In this document: piece after piece, positions 1-11,811 of the stretch | How the letters are laid out: each line of letters starts with the position of its first letter | Numbering within the stretch: the stretch's first letter is position 1 | Assembly: GCA_030063045.1 (NCBI GenBank) | Contig: JAQSEB010000124.1 | Location: forward strand, 434,001 to 498,000 | Reading direction: 5' to 3' | Source: Pratylenchus scribneri | Taxonomy: Eukaryota > Nematoda > Chromadorea > Rhabditida > Pratylenchidae | Length of the DNA: 64,000 bases | The notes under the pieces: model-generated | Database searches by the model: none | Seen by the model: the letters and a program-made list of their open reading frames with translations, nothing else | What the model was told of the DNA's origin: nothing | Position numbers and translations under genes: made by a program

Positions 1-212
1 AAAAGGGGACCCATTACTTTTTTCTACTCATCTTCTAAACTACATTAATACCATAATATTATATTCGGATTCTTCATCGTCGAAAAGCGAAAACAACTAA
101 ATACAAAAATTTTTTTTGGAAAAAAATGTCTAGTACATATGTCACTATTATTATTACCAATATTTTATAAAAGAAATACATTTTTAAAATTTAATCATTT
201 TTAATATTTTAG

Positions 213-1834
213 TCAAATAGGACACATGCATTCAACAATTAAAAATGAATTAAAAAAGAAATTTGACGAAATTCACATGGAAGTCACAAAATTCGTTCAT
301 AAAAAAACTTTGAAAATTAGTAAATTAAAGGAAAATATTCATGGAAAAATTAAAAACTTAAAAATGAAGGGCGATGAAAAAAGTGAAGATATTAGAGAAA
401 TAATGAAAGAGAAAAATCTTATGGAAAGAAGGAAAAAATTGAAGAAAAAATTTACAAAAAAAGAGAAAAAGAAGGTTAAATATAAATTTAAAATTTAAAT
501 ATTTTCATAATTTCGCAGGATATTCCCCACAAATACAAAGAATTATATTTGTACAATTTGTTGAATAATGCAACTATTATTCTTTTCCATAATTTGAAAG
601 TATTAGTGGCCGAAGCTGTGATTGGTCATGAAAATGGAATAAAATTTGAAGAAAATGTTCTGGCCCTGGTAGAGTTGATTTTAAAGCCAAACTTGCGCGA
701 AGCTTTTAATGAAGCTAAATTAACTATTCCGGTCTCACCGGAAGCAATGGATTATGTCGAGGTATATATTTTGATAAAACTGATAAATTTTAGAAATTAC
801 GGTTAAAAACTCTTAATAATATTTACTATGCTTTCATCAAAATTATTAATTTTTATTTAACTGAAAAATATAAAATTAATGTTCTAAATTTTGTAAATTT
901 TATAAAAATAAATAAAGGAATGGCATAATAATGAATAAATAGAGTTACTCTCTCTGATAATTTTCATTTTAGTCAAATTTAATTTTTGTAAAAAATCAAC
1001 AAATAAGATAACATTTTCTATTGAAAATATTTAGAAAAATTAATCTGTTTCATTTCATTCCATTTATAATTAAGTCACTTATTGGAATTCCTAAAACCGA
1101 ACTGATTGAAAATGAACCGAGTAGTAGCAGTAGCAGCAATACCAAAAGTAAAAAAGACAAAGGCAAAGACAAAGTAAATGAGGAAAAATATATCCCCTAC
1201 AAATTTGAATATGATTTGGTGGCAAATATAGAAACAAATTTGGGATTGTCGTCAAAATTTTTCGATCTAGAACGCATTATCGTGGGCAATCGAGTCGGTG
1301 GAATGATAGCGCGCAAATCGAAAGTATATAACTTTTTTTTATAATAAATTTAAAGATATAATATTAATTTGCCGAAAAAATAATTAACCTGCCGATTTCC
1401 TGTCGAAAAACATTTATTTTTGAAGCCTTATAACTTGGCCATAACTAGGTATTAGGGCTCAGGGTTAGGTTCAGGGCGGGATGGGATTAAGGGCTAGGGG
1501 TTGGGGTATCTTAAAGAAGTCTGATTTGCCAAGTTATATGGCCTAAAAATATAATATTTTTCAACACGAAATATTTCAGCAAATTAATAGACTCTCTAAA
1601 AAAGTGCCAAATATATTATAATTATTGTCTCAGATTCGAATCGGTGCCGCCAAATTATTAATAGTCTATGAACGTTTGAAAAAGATGTATTATGGGAAGC
1701 GGGAATTGACTGATGATGAGAGGAAAAGTGAACAAGAAATGATCCATAATTTGAGTGAGCCAATAACAATCGAAAATTTTGGTGAATTGCTTGAAAATTA
1801 TTTTATGAATCCTCCTCCTCTTCCAAAGAATTAA
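213..1834 (+). CDS. Family A gene A1, 3' part (unrecognised secreted-family protein)
   Basis: Only the 3' four exons lie in the window: 213-474, 519-761, 1075-1323 and 1634-1834 (stop TAA). I do not recognise the protein family. The exons were assigned by alignment with the complete downstream paralogue at 3550-9524, which has the same exon order. The first is Lys/Glu-rich and helical. The second opens with DIPHKYKELYLYNLLNNA, a block shared by the paralogues. The third has a Ser run (SSSSSSNTKSK) before a conserved FEYDLV segment. The last opens with IRIGAAKLL-IVYERLKKMYY. The first exon begins in phase 2 and the others are in phase 0. The 5' end, including any signal peptide, is outside the window. 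The last intron contains a MITE copy also found in the paralogue's introns. Confidence 0.72.
1366..1606. mobile_element. MITE family I, copy 1 (intron of A1)
   Basis: This imperfect palindrome has outer arms containing aattaatttgcc... and ...gcaaattaatagac. Inner arms read cttataacttggccataac and gccaagttatatggcc. The core is a telomere-like agggctcagggttaggttc stretch. Two more copies lie at 4345-4627 and 7318-7606, all in introns of family A. No coding capacity is seen. Confidence 0.6.
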
Positions 1835-2574
1835 ATGTGAAAATGGCATATCCTCATCTATTCTTTATTTTTTTTTTTATCAAAAATTTCGGATATCATA
1901 TATTTATTGGAAGAATATGTAAATGTGAATATTTTGTTAATTTCTTTGGAATGTCTAAAAAAGTTCTGATTTATTTTTCTTCGAAATATCTATTCATTAA
2001 TTATCATTTTTTAAATTTTTAAATGATTTATTTTCATTTTTTCATTAAACATTTGAATGACTTTTTTTAAATAATTTATTTTTAATTTATGATATGCCTA
2101 AAATGAAATTGTGAATTATTTGAAGAATGCCTCACATTCACATCATTTGAATTTGAAAACAGTTTCAGCACTTATATATTGGGGATTATTAAATATTTAA
2201 GATTTGATTTTTACAAAAACAATAATGTAGATTCGGATTCGCTTAATTTATTATATATTTGAGGTTTATGGGAAAATCAAACTTAATATTTCAAAACCGT
2301 GATGTATTATCCGGTGCTAGGTAGGTCATCAGCAGATGAAATCGATTTATTCAAAATCTGTCTCTGGGATTTAGTTCAACTTTTCCGATTCTTCATTCAA
2401 TGAAATGTAAAGTTATTGTGAAAATTGTTCTGTAAAGTCACCAATAAAATGGGATTTTTATTTCTTTTTTAGTCTATAAAAATTAAAAATCGTTTAAAAC
2501 AAAACCGAGTTGAACATAACCAGCGGAGAAATCGAAACCCAGAACCGCGGAACTGGCGATCCATTATCGAAATA
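1835..2574. other. A1 3' flank, no gene seen
   Basis: AT-rich sequence downstream of the A1 stop. Short open frames here have no composition or paralogue support. I see no RNA gene or clear repeat. Confidence 0.4.
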
Positions 2575-2805
2575 TTGTTGGCAAACCGCAGACTGTCATC
2601 ACAATTTGCGCATGACTTGATCATGCCTCAAAGGACAATCAGGAGGACAGTCAGCAGGAGGATCTCGCGTGAGACCCGGATAATCGATTTATTCAAAATC
2701 GGCGGAGTAAAGGCATTTGATCAGGGGAGGAAATTGGTAGAGAAAGGGAAAATCGTGGAATTAGGCGCGCACGTCCCAAAGAATAGAACGGCGCTGAAGC
2801 AATGA
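2575..2805 (+). other. Arg-rich open frame in a GC-richer patch, possibly a transposon relic
   Basis: A 76-codon open frame starts within a GC-richer patch between two family A genes. The translation contains an Arg-rich stretch (RTIRRTVSRRISRET) that could be a helix-turn-helix remnant of a transposase, but no catalytic domain follows. No paralogue exists in the window. The reading continues upstream without an obvious ATG. It may be a degraded mobile element or non-coding. Confidence 0.2.
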
Positions 2806-2899
2806 GAATTTTGGCGGCCATTAATTTTGGCAAAGGCTAGTTATTATTTAAATATGATTAATTAATGGAAAACAATTTAATTGTCGAAATGATAAACAT

Positions 2900-3358
2900 T
2901 TGAATACTTTTATTATACTAGTAAAAAGTTTTCAAAAAATTCATGCCGATTGGCCAGAAGCCTTCAAGAATTATTGGCCAACATTCAAATTGTCCATTGT
3001 GCCGTTTATTCATTCCAGGACGCGTGCGCTCGCGCTAAATTTCTTTCGATGTCATGCCGTTTTATGTGTATTCAGCCATATTATTCTCTCTTTTACCGAT
3101 GATTATTTTTCTCTTCCACAATGGTTTCAAAGGTATATCCTCACTGCTGGCCACTATTCTAGTTTTCCTAATTGCGCCATTCTATTCCTCCAGAGTGCGC
3201 GCGTTTTAAGCGAGTGCTTTTCGTTTTGCGTCATTTCTGGCTCATTCTATTTTCCCAATCATTCAATTCCTTTTTCTCTGACCCAGTGCTTCGTCGATAT
3301 GGCCACATCTAAATCAATTGATTGTACAAGTCACGCATCCGAATACCGCGTGTTTTGA
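2900..3358 (+). other. Long open frame in a GC-richer patch, status unclear
   Basis: A 152-codon open frame occupies the spacer just upstream of the family A gene at 3550. It has no recognisable domain, signal peptide or paralogue in the window. It contains CpG-rich bits (gcgtgcgctcgcgc) unlike the surroundings. A relic of inserted DNA or a chance open frame is as likely as a gene. Confidence 0.2.
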
Positions 3359-3549
3359 GCACAAATTTGTATTCGGAATTGACTCCGAACTCCGATCATT
3401 TTTCAGTCCAGCAGTTCACCATTGGAATTGGAATTCATAAAAGATAAAACCTTCTTCTCCTTTAGGGGAAAATAAATATCGGGAGACGGTTCACAAAAAT
3501 CTGAACTCTCTACAATCCATTTTACAATTATCAAATTCAGATTCTAAAA

Positions 3550-6500
3550 ATGCTATTCAAATTTACCAAATTTATCAAATTAATTTATTCATTTATTTTA
3601 TTAATTTTACTTTTGGGCATAAAATTTTCTGAAACATATCCAACTGATAGAGAATTCATTCAATTATGCCTGGATATGTCTTGGAAATTGAAGGTTGATT
3701 TTCGTTTAATTTTTTAAATTTCAATATTAAAATTTTGTTTTTTTTATATTTAGACTGAAAAGGTAAAAGTACCGGCCACCACCAATCAAAATTATCATGG
3801 CTATTATCAACCGAAAGTTCCATCCAAAGAAGATTTCAACAGATATATTTTGAAAAAAATGGAACTTTTGGTTGAAATATTTGGAAAAATTCAAGAAAAA
3901 ACTAACAAGGAAGAGAAATCTGTATTCGACCTTGTCATAGAAAAATTCGAAACGACCGTCATGAATGCCGAAAAAGATGGCGGGAAATATGCCAGGATTT
4001 TGAAAAATGCTTTGGATGGAAATAAACGCCCCTTTTTCGACTATATTATGAAAGAATACCCAGCCTCATTTTCCCTTTTGGATGAACTTTTATGGAAAAT
4101 TGACGATGCAAATTTGAAAGAATTTAAACAGGAAGATGGCAAAATTTTGATAAAATATATAGGAACGAATGATGAGAATCATTCCTCGGAAAGTGTGAAT
4201 GCTATATTTGTGAAGGAATATATAAAATTAAGAAAAAATATCAATGAATTCATAAAGGAGCTGAAAATTGAAATTGTTTGTGGCCAAGGCATTGGGGCTC
4301 TCAAGTGAGTTTTGATTTATTTATTTTAATAATAATGGTAAAATATTAATTTACCCAAAAAATAATTAATTCACCCAAAATCTTTCGTATCATAAAATAT
4401 AATATTTTTGAGATCATAAAACTTGCCCATAACATAACTATGTATTAGGGGAGGGCTCAGGGTTAGGTACAAGGCATAATGGGATCAGAGGCTTGGGGCT
4501 AAGGATTAGGGAATCCTAAAGAAGTCTGCTAATTTCGCCAAGTTAAATGGCCTCATAAAAATGATTATTTTTTCGACATGAAAAATTTGGGTAAATTAAT
4601 TATTTTTTTGGGCAAATTAATAGACTCCCAATAATAATTGATATTTTCAGAAATATATTTTAAATAAATATAATTAATAATAAATAAATTTAATTTAAAA
4701 AATTTTAATTATAAATTATATTTTAGTGAGATCGGAAAAAAGTCCGGTAGATTTAAAAAGCAGTTCAACAATGAATTTAAAAAAATGGATAAAAACAAAA
4801 TTGAAATATTGAAGACAATTCTTGTAGAAAATTCAACAGAAAAATTTGAGAAGAAATCTATGAAAATTATTGAAGAGAAGGTAAAAAAATGAATTAAAAA
4901 GGAATGAATTATTTTACAAAATTTTTTACAGAATATTCCACGCGAATATAGAGCATTATTTTTTTACAATTTATTGAATAATGTAACCGAAAAAATTAGC
5001 AAAGAATTGATTAAATTGGTTGACAAAGTTGTCAATGACAACAATGACCAAGATGGAAAAGAGATTCGAAAAGAAATGCCAATGGCAATTTGGGAATTGA
5101 TAGAGTTGGTTTTGAAGCCGATGTTGCAACAATCATTCGATGAGGCCATCGAAATTATGAGTATAAATGGCATTTCTTTTTCCATTGAAACAGGGGAAAT
5201 TATGAAAGCGTTAAAAATAAGGACGAAGGTACTTTTTTGGTTATTAAAATTTTTATAGTTTTTAATAAATATAAATTAAATTAAACTTCATTACTTTTAT
5301 TTGTTCTCCTTATAAAGTTTTAATTTAAATAAATCTTAGTATTTATGTGATAATGATTTATAAATTTTCCTGATAAAAATAATAAAAAAATATCAATAAA
5401 AATAGAGTTGCGCATTTTTTACCGAAAAAATTACATTCTTTTTCGACATATCGTATTTTTTATAGACAAATCAGTTTTTTTATATAACTTTTTAGTGCTT
5501 GATCCTAAACCCATAACCATAAACCTTATACTTATTTTATAGAGCTCATCAAGAAAAATCGATTGATTTATAGATTGTTGGGGATTGGTTCAAAAGTAAG
5601 AGTTATAATGCAAAAAACTAAAATAAGATTTAAACGGTTTAATATTTTGAATTTTGGCCAAACTGTGAAAAATTATAACACAATCGATGCATCTCAATGA
5701 GCTTTATAAAAGGGATTAAGTTTTATGGGTCGATCAAGCACTAAAAAGTTAGGTATACTAAAAAAAACTGATTTGACGACAAAAAAATATGATTTGTCGA
5801 CAAAAATCTTTTTTCATAAAAATCGTCACAATTGACAATCATTAATAATGAATTTTAAGGTTGATAATAGCAATAAAATTATCGAATTCGATGAGAGCAA
5901 CAGTAGCAATAAAGGCGAAGAAACTATTTTAGAAGAATACCCTTTGGTGAGATTGATCGAAACAAAGTTGGAATTGCCAAGCAACTTTTTAATATTAGAG
6001 GGCGTTTTCTTGAGAGAAAAAATTACAATGGCCAATTTCGAAGACTTTAGGAAAAATGAGCTTCAAATAAAAGCAATCGAAACGACAGCTAAACGCGAAT
6101 CGGATGTAAATTTATTTTTTTTTCAGCTATTTAAATAAATTAGGGTTGATAGATTTAAAAAAATAAAAGATACAATTAGAATTTCACTTTATAGTATTAA
6201 AAAATAATAAAAAAATATGTCCATAATTTCCAATTTATTTAAGTTGTTATAAATTCTAGTATTCGAGAATATAGTGTAAAATTAGAATTTTAATATTATT
6301 GTAATTTTTGTCAATTTTTAATGCTTAATTTAATTACTCTTCGGACTCTCAAAAATATGAGAAATTAGGACATCTAGGCATTAAGGCAAAATTCTTCATG
6401 TTCCGTCATTATTTTGTCCCATTTCCCATATCGACAGATTCGATTTGCGGCTGCCAAATTGTTGTTGACTTATGAACGTCTGAAGCATATGTATTATTTA

Positions 6501-9500
6501 CAGAGTGAAGATGAAAAATTTATTGCGATATTTAATGAAATAACTGATAAATTGAAGGTCTATTTCGTTATTTTTAAATATATGGTAAAAATTTTTTCGA
6601 GGGAAAAGATGTTAGTGTAAAAATTATTTAATTATCTAAACAATTAATTTCAAAAATTAAATATTAAATCTTTTTTTTTTCTAGTCTAAACAAATTCACC
6701 GCATGCCTGTCAACCAAGTGTATAGTGACAAATCGCCTTTGGTCACAAACAAAGAATTATTCGCAAATTACATTGTGAATAAAATGAATTATTTGTCGGA
6801 AAATTTGGCAAGATTCAGTGAATTAAACAAATTATTAAAAGTTCAAAATGTGGAAGAAACGATTAATTTTGATCGAGCTCTCAGAAAATTAGATAAGATC
6901 ACCAAAAAGCCCAACAAAATTTTCGACGTTTTTGATCAATTTTTATGGAAAATGGACAATTTACACGAGGAAATAAATGAACAAGTAAATGGAAGTTTGT
7001 TCAATGAAAATATTATACCAATTGTGAAAAATGAGAGTGACTCGAATCATTCGAAGGGAAATGCGCAGCTGCGGATAATTGATGGAGAATATATAAAATT
7101 ACGAAAAATTATCAATGATTTTATTAAGGAGCTGAAAACTGAAATAGTTTATGGCCAAGGGATTAAGGCTATTAGGTAATTTTTTTTGTAATTTTTAATC
7201 AATTTGAAGTAATTGTAAAAATTTAAAAATGAAAGTCTTGCTAATAAGTATAAATTTTACGATAACCAATAAATAAATGCGGCCAGTAGCAAATGAATTT
7301 TTAAATTGGGGGCATTTATTTCGGAAAAATATTAATTTAAATAAAAAATTACTGAATTTACAAAAATTCTTTTGTGTCGAAAAATTTTATATTTTTGAGG
7401 CCATAATATAACTTAGCCATAATTAGATATTATGACTCAGGGTTAATCTCAAGACAGGATGGGATTGGGGGTAGGGGCTAGGGATTTGTGGTTAGGGAAC
7501 CCTAAAGAACTGATTTGGCCAAGTTATATGATTTCATACAACATTTTTCGACACGAAAGAATATATAAATTCAGTCATTTTTATATAAATTAATAGAGAT
7601 CCATTTATTTTTACTTCAAATCTAAATTGACAATTCAAAAGAGTTGTCTAAATTCCGAAAAAAATTTCAATATATATTAACGGTAAACTTCTATATAATG
7701 AACTGCATAAATATAAAAAATATATAATTAAAATATTTTTAAATTTATATGATATTTTAGTGAAATAAAAGATATTCATTCGAAATTTAAAAAAATATTC
7801 GCTGATAAAATTGAAGAAATGAATAATGTAGCCGGAAATTTTGTCAAGGAAAACATTGAAAATAAGAAAAAGAAAGAATTTGAAAAAAAATTAAAAGAAA
7901 TTGCTAAAAAGGAAAACAAGGTAAAGAATATAATTGCATTTTAAATTAACAAAAAATGTACACTCATCAGGATATTCCGCACAAATACAATGAATTATAT
8001 ATTTATAATTTGTTGAACAATGCAATTATTGAACTTCAAAAGAATTTGGAAGGATTGGTAGCCGATGCTATAAATGGAAATAAAAATGGAATACAAACTG
8101 GGAGTATTGTTCTGATTGAGTTGATTGTGAAACCATTATTACAAGAAGCTTTTGATGAGGCCAAAACAATGCCGAACACAGAAGAAGGATGGAAATTTGC
8201 GAAGGCAAGTATTTTGTGATTAAAAAAATGAATAATTTTTATTAAATATTATTTTTACCCATTTCAAAAAATTTACTAATTTTAACCAAAAAATTAAAGT
8301 TTATGTTCGAAATTTAATAGAGATAGAGATGCAATGATAAATGACATCTCTTTTTGTATATCTGTATTTGTCGGCAAATTTTATTATTCATTAAATTTTC
8401 AAGATATAATTAGGCAACAACAATGAATATTAAATTCGAATTATATATAGCGGAAAATATATGAAATTGATATATTTCCACAAATACACCAGCAGAGTTG
8501 GATTCAAGTTGTCTTAAAGACTATTTGGCACCTTCGACTCGACATGTTCGATTTACTATATGAAATTTCAATTTCAGACCGGTAGGAGCTTTACTTTAGA
8601 CCCCTAGCCCTTAGCCTCTAAAATCCATGCCGCCCCTACCCTAACCCGAGCCCCTAAACCAGTCTGAAATTGATTTCAAAGAGTAAATCGAACATGCCGA
8701 GTCGAATGAGCCTACTCATGAGTTTGTACGACGCCTAGGAAAACCGAGATTTCAAGAATTATCTAACCACATCACTTGGATCAGGGCTGGGGCTGGAACT
8801 CAAAAAAGCCGGAATTCCGGCAATCGGAATCGGAATCGGAATCGGAATCGCATAGTAAAGGTAGCAGCTACCTTTGCTTTTTTCATAAAATCGGAACTCA
8901 AACGCCGGAATTCCGGCATTCGGAATCGGAATTCGGAATTCCGGCCCCAGCCCTGACTTGGATAATTCCGGAATTATACAATTTCCAATATTATCAGTAA
9001 CATATATATATATTCCAATACTTTTAAGGAAATTGTTGGAATTGGAAGCAATAAAATCATAATTGAAAATGAGCAGCTTGATAGTAACAGCAACGGTAGC
9101 AAAAAAGTTAAAAGAAATAACAAAATTCCTGCTGTCCTAAAATTTGAATATGATTTGGTGAAAATGATAGAAGACAATTTGGGATTGTCCCAGGAATTTC
9201 TCAACATTGAACGATTTATCGTGAACAGCAAAAGAGAAGATATAATGGAATTACACAAATCGCATGTAATTTTAACTATAAATGATTTTGCCACAATAAT
9301 TGTAATTGTTCCCTTTATTGTCATAGATTCGAATTGCAGCCGCCAAATTATTATTGGTTTATGAACGATTGAAGAATATATATTATGGAGAGCAAAAATT
9401 GGGTGACGATGAAAAGAAAGTAGCCAATTATTTAAAGGAAGTTTTTATGAAACCGATGAAAGCAAAAAGTTTTAGTGAATTAATTAAAAAATATTGGATT

Positions 9501-9524
9501 AATTCTCCAAATTCAAAGCATTAA
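3550..9524 (+). CDS. Family A gene A2/A3: long secreted protein made of two fused paralogous units
   Basis: The model has eleven exons: 3550-3693, 3754-4304, 4727-4880, 4932-5228, 5860-6105, 6438-6557, 6685-7175, 7761-7920, 7971-8204, 9029-9265 and 9327-9524. Total is 944 codons (943 aa) with no internal stop and all phases matching. Exon 1 encodes a signal peptide (hydrophobic run FILLILLLGIKF after FTKFIK). Exons 2-6 and 7-11 are paralogous: exons 2 and 7 both end in FIKELK-EIV-GQGI, exons 4 and 9 carry YNLLNN, and exons 6 and 11 begin IR-AAAKLLL-YERLK. The second unit lacks its own signal exon, and exons 6 and 7 join in phase 0. The donor at 8205 is GC (gcaagt). A candidate trans-splice acceptor (ttcag) sits 10 bases before the ATG. 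The function is unknown. Alternatively A2 ends at an intronic stop near 6618 and A3 is a separate gene whose first exon was missed. Confidence 0.7.
4345..4627. mobile_element. MITE family I, copy 2 (intron of A2)
   Basis: Same palindromic design as 1366-1606. Outer arms are attaatttacccaaaaaat and ttttgggcaaattaatag, and the inner halves include aacttgcccataac and gccaagttaaatggcc. It lies in the intron 4305-4726. Confidence 0.6.
5440..5826. mobile_element. Foldback element in intron of A2
   Basis: The inverted arms read aactttttagtgcttgatc and gatcaagcactaaaaagtt. Inner complementary parts are aaacccataa and ttttatgggtc. The whole element lies within the intron between exons ending 5228 and starting 5860. 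It is non-coding. Confidence 0.55.
7318..7606. mobile_element. MITE family I, copy 3 (intron of A3)
   Basis: The third copy of the palindromic element, with gaggccataatataacttag and tttggccaagttatatg arms around a gactcagggttaatctc core. It sits in the intron 7176-7760, the position equivalent to copy 2 in the first unit. Confidence 0.55.
8533..8705. mobile_element. Small foldback element in intron of A3
   Basis: Inverted arms are tcgactcgacatgttcgatt and its near complement aatcgaacatgccgagtcga. The core is rich in cccctagccctta and taccctaacc. It lies in the long intron 8205-9028. Confidence 0.55.
8781..8955. mobile_element. GC-rich hairpin element, copy 1
   Basis: Arms are tcagggctggggctgg and ggccccagccctga, with ggaattccgg blocks and a short tandem array of cggaat hexamers inside. 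A shorter copy is at 32614-32693. It lies in the intron of family A upstream of the exon at 9029. Confidence 0.6.
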
Positions 9525-9850
9525 ATGTAAAAAGTAAAATGTCATTCACCGTCAAATTGTCAAAAACCTTCGATATTAATTATCGTTATTATTTAAAAAG
9601 TTCACATTATTTTTTCAATATTTAGCATTATCCATTATCATCATCATCAAAAATTCAAATTATTCATTCACCAAATTATATTTTGAATTTTTATCATTCA
9701 TGTTAAAGAATTTTTACGGTTTATTATTTTTAAAATATTAGAAGGAAAAATGATGTTTTCATATTCATTTATTGCATTTTGGATATTAGTATAATATTTA
9801 TGCATTTTTGGATTGTTAAAAATTTGAAGTGATAAATTCATTATTTCCAT

Positions 9851-9981
9851 TCATTTATCATTATTGCCTGTTTCGGCATCATCAGCATTGTCGGGCACGC
9901 ATCCGGATTGGCATGGCGGTGCGGGACATTGAGTGGGTTCCACACATTTATAACCAACACCGCATTTTACTGTTAAGCAAA
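9851..9981 (-). CDS. Cys-rich secreted-type protein, last exon
   Basis: On the minus strand a 3' splice site (ttttgtag) opens an exon in phase 1. It encodes CLTVKCGVGYKCVEPTQCPA, then PPCQSGCVPD, and a polar tail to TGA. The spacing C-x4-C-x5-C-x5-C-x4-C-x3-C and the KCVEPTQCPAPPC block resemble short Cys motifs seen in nematode secreted proteins. I cannot name the family. A minus-strand ATG at 10168 opens a hydrophobic signal-like peptide (MLFLGIPLFLFLHHW), but its available donors are phase 0 and do not join this exon in frame. The first exon is therefore unresolved. This is the best-supported coding sequence between families A and B. Confidence 0.5.
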
Positions 9982-11024
9982 CTACAAAATAAAAATGTGA
10001 TTATTTGTCTAAAGAAAGAGATAAATGAAGGCACTAAATTTTCCCAGTTTTTGAGGGGTTGAAAAATAATTCCCTAGGGGAATTAAAAGACTATACGGTA
10101 TATGCTCCTTTCCCTATCCCTACCCAATGATGCAGAAATAAAAATAATGGAATTCCGAGAAATAACATTAATTTCCCTGTTTTTCTCCAATAATTGGTGT
10201 GCACATTAGTTTATTTTATTTGTCTTAAAGTGACTAAAAAGTGAATCTAATTGTTAATTAATTAAAGCTTAATCCCCACTTTAAATGCCGTCATTTTATA
10301 TTCCTTTATTGGATCCAAATTCCATCATACTAAATACGGGAGTGGGAAGGAAGAATTGATTGTTTTGAATTTGGTCAAAGTATTTGGCCAAGGGAAGAAT
10401 TGATCGATCTGTGATTATTTAAATAACAACATTTTTGAATTAATTAAAATTTTAATTATTAAATATTTTTATTCAATTCCTAAACTAATGAATTCTACTT
10501 AATTTTTCGAACATTTTGAGCCGAAGATTGATAATCCTAGCTAAATTTTTATAAAAGTTAAGCCAAAAATTTTGAATTTACCATTTTTGTTAATTTTATC
10601 ATAACTTTGTGCCCAATTAAGATAAATTAGCCATCTTTGGGCTCAAAATGTTCGCAATATCAAGTAGAATTCAATGGTAGAAAAATTATTTTGATTACTT
10701 TTAAAGTTTAAAAATATTTTTAAATTGTAAACAATGCAATAGACGATATAATATAAACTACAAAAAAGCCAAGGGAGTGGGAAGATGGATATTTTGGGCA
10801 TTGGCTATTGGCAAAAGCTAGATTAATGGGGGAGTGGGGAATTGTTTTTATTTAAAATCATAAGACATCGCATCGAGGACATACATATTGATTTAATGTT
10901 GGACTCATAATCTCCTATCCGAATCATTCAGCTAAAATTTTTGACTACATTTTACTCGGATAAATTTATTTAAAAATTTATTCAAACAAATTCTACGACA
11001 ATCGCTCTTCAATTAATAAGATAA
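9982..11024. other. Intergenic sequence between families A and B
   Basis: AT-rich spacer. Apart from the palindrome at 10486-10674 and the possible minus-strand signal exon around 10093-10168, nothing coding is supported. Confidence 0.4.
10486..10674. repeat. Palindrome with gaattctact / agtagaattc arms
   Basis: Arms gaattctacttaatttttcg...acattttgagcc and ggctcaaaatgttcg...agtagaattc are inverted. The same arm (ggctcaaaatgttcg...gtagaattcaatg) recurs upstream of B2 (about 18548), B3 (21127), B4 (25905-26080) and B5 (28130). It is probably a MITE family associated with the B gene units. Confidence 0.5.
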
Positions 11025-11345
11025 CCAGTCCTCGCTTCGCTCGGACTGCGTTGGGGGGTTCCACCCCCCAAACCCCCGGACGCGTATGCCCAATTTAGGA
11101 GAAATCGCTTGCGGCGATTTCGACACCTAGCCTAGTTTCTCGCTCCTTCGGAACTCGAACGTCAAGAGGTTAATTTATGATGCCATCCATCAGCAATTTA
11201 TCAGCAGAGCAGCTGGTTGCGACGTCAATTCGCATGGGACTCGACTTCGCTCGCTGCGGCCGCTTCGCGGCCTCCGCGAGCTTCAGCCTCGTCCCAAGCG
11301 AACCGCCGTCGATAAGGATACCGTAGAGGCCATTTGGTAACCGTA
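11025..11345. mobile_element. GC-rich island, likely transposon relic
   Basis: Two GC-rich blocks (around 11036-11160 and 11215-11330) contrast sharply with the AT-rich flanks. They are full of short palindromes such as tcgcttgcggcgattt and gcggccgcttcgcggcc. No gene is supported. It adjoins a tRNA-like sequence, so a retroposon or foldback element is likely. Confidence 0.35.
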
Positions 11346-11386
11346 TTTTTATTTTGGAAACAAAAAGAAAAAATAAATAAAAATTA

Positions 11387-11474
11387 TATGCCCCGGCGAG
11401 GATTCGAACCCGAGACCTCCCGACCATTGCCATATAGACTAACCAAAGCGACATACCATTGCGCTAAATGGTCA
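11387..11474 (-). other. tRNA-like sequence, probably a SINE head or tRNA relic
   Basis: The minus strand carries a perfect B box (ggttcgaatcc) and an A-box-like tagcgcaatgg with a 4-bp D stem (agcg/cgct). Acceptor and T stems do not pair well, so it is not called as a functional tRNA. Confidence 0.4.
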
Positions 11475-11811
11475 CATTGGCTAATTTCTTCCTACTTCGC
11501 TATAGTCTTAAGGAGACTTAAGGAAAAACACATTTATGGCCATAACTTTACCATTCACCTATTCATGTTTGGTGTTATCACCATGCAAAATTTCAGAAAA
11601 ATCGATCCACACCCAAGCGAGAAAAAGGGAACATAAGCTGATTTGGGCATAATTTATTAATATACAAGAATTATGGGGCTATAAAATTGAGACTAACAAA
11701 CTTTATTGGTATCAAAATTTGCCATATTATGTGAAATTGTTTAAAATTTTATATTTAATAAAACATTTTATTTTTAAATTGAATTTTTCCTAATATTCTA
11801 TTTTAGTAAAG

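Noticed and set aside
10093..10168. Signal-peptide exon of the minus-strand Cys-rich gene
   Set aside because: The hydrophobic start is attractive, but its donors are phase 0 while the Cys exon needs phase 1.
11170..11454. Minus-strand open frame over a tRNA-like region
   Set aside because: It reads through the GC-rich island and the tRNA-like B box; no domain or signal.
11387..11474. Functional tRNA gene
   Set aside because: A and B boxes are present, but acceptor and T stems do not pair, so it is treated as a relic.
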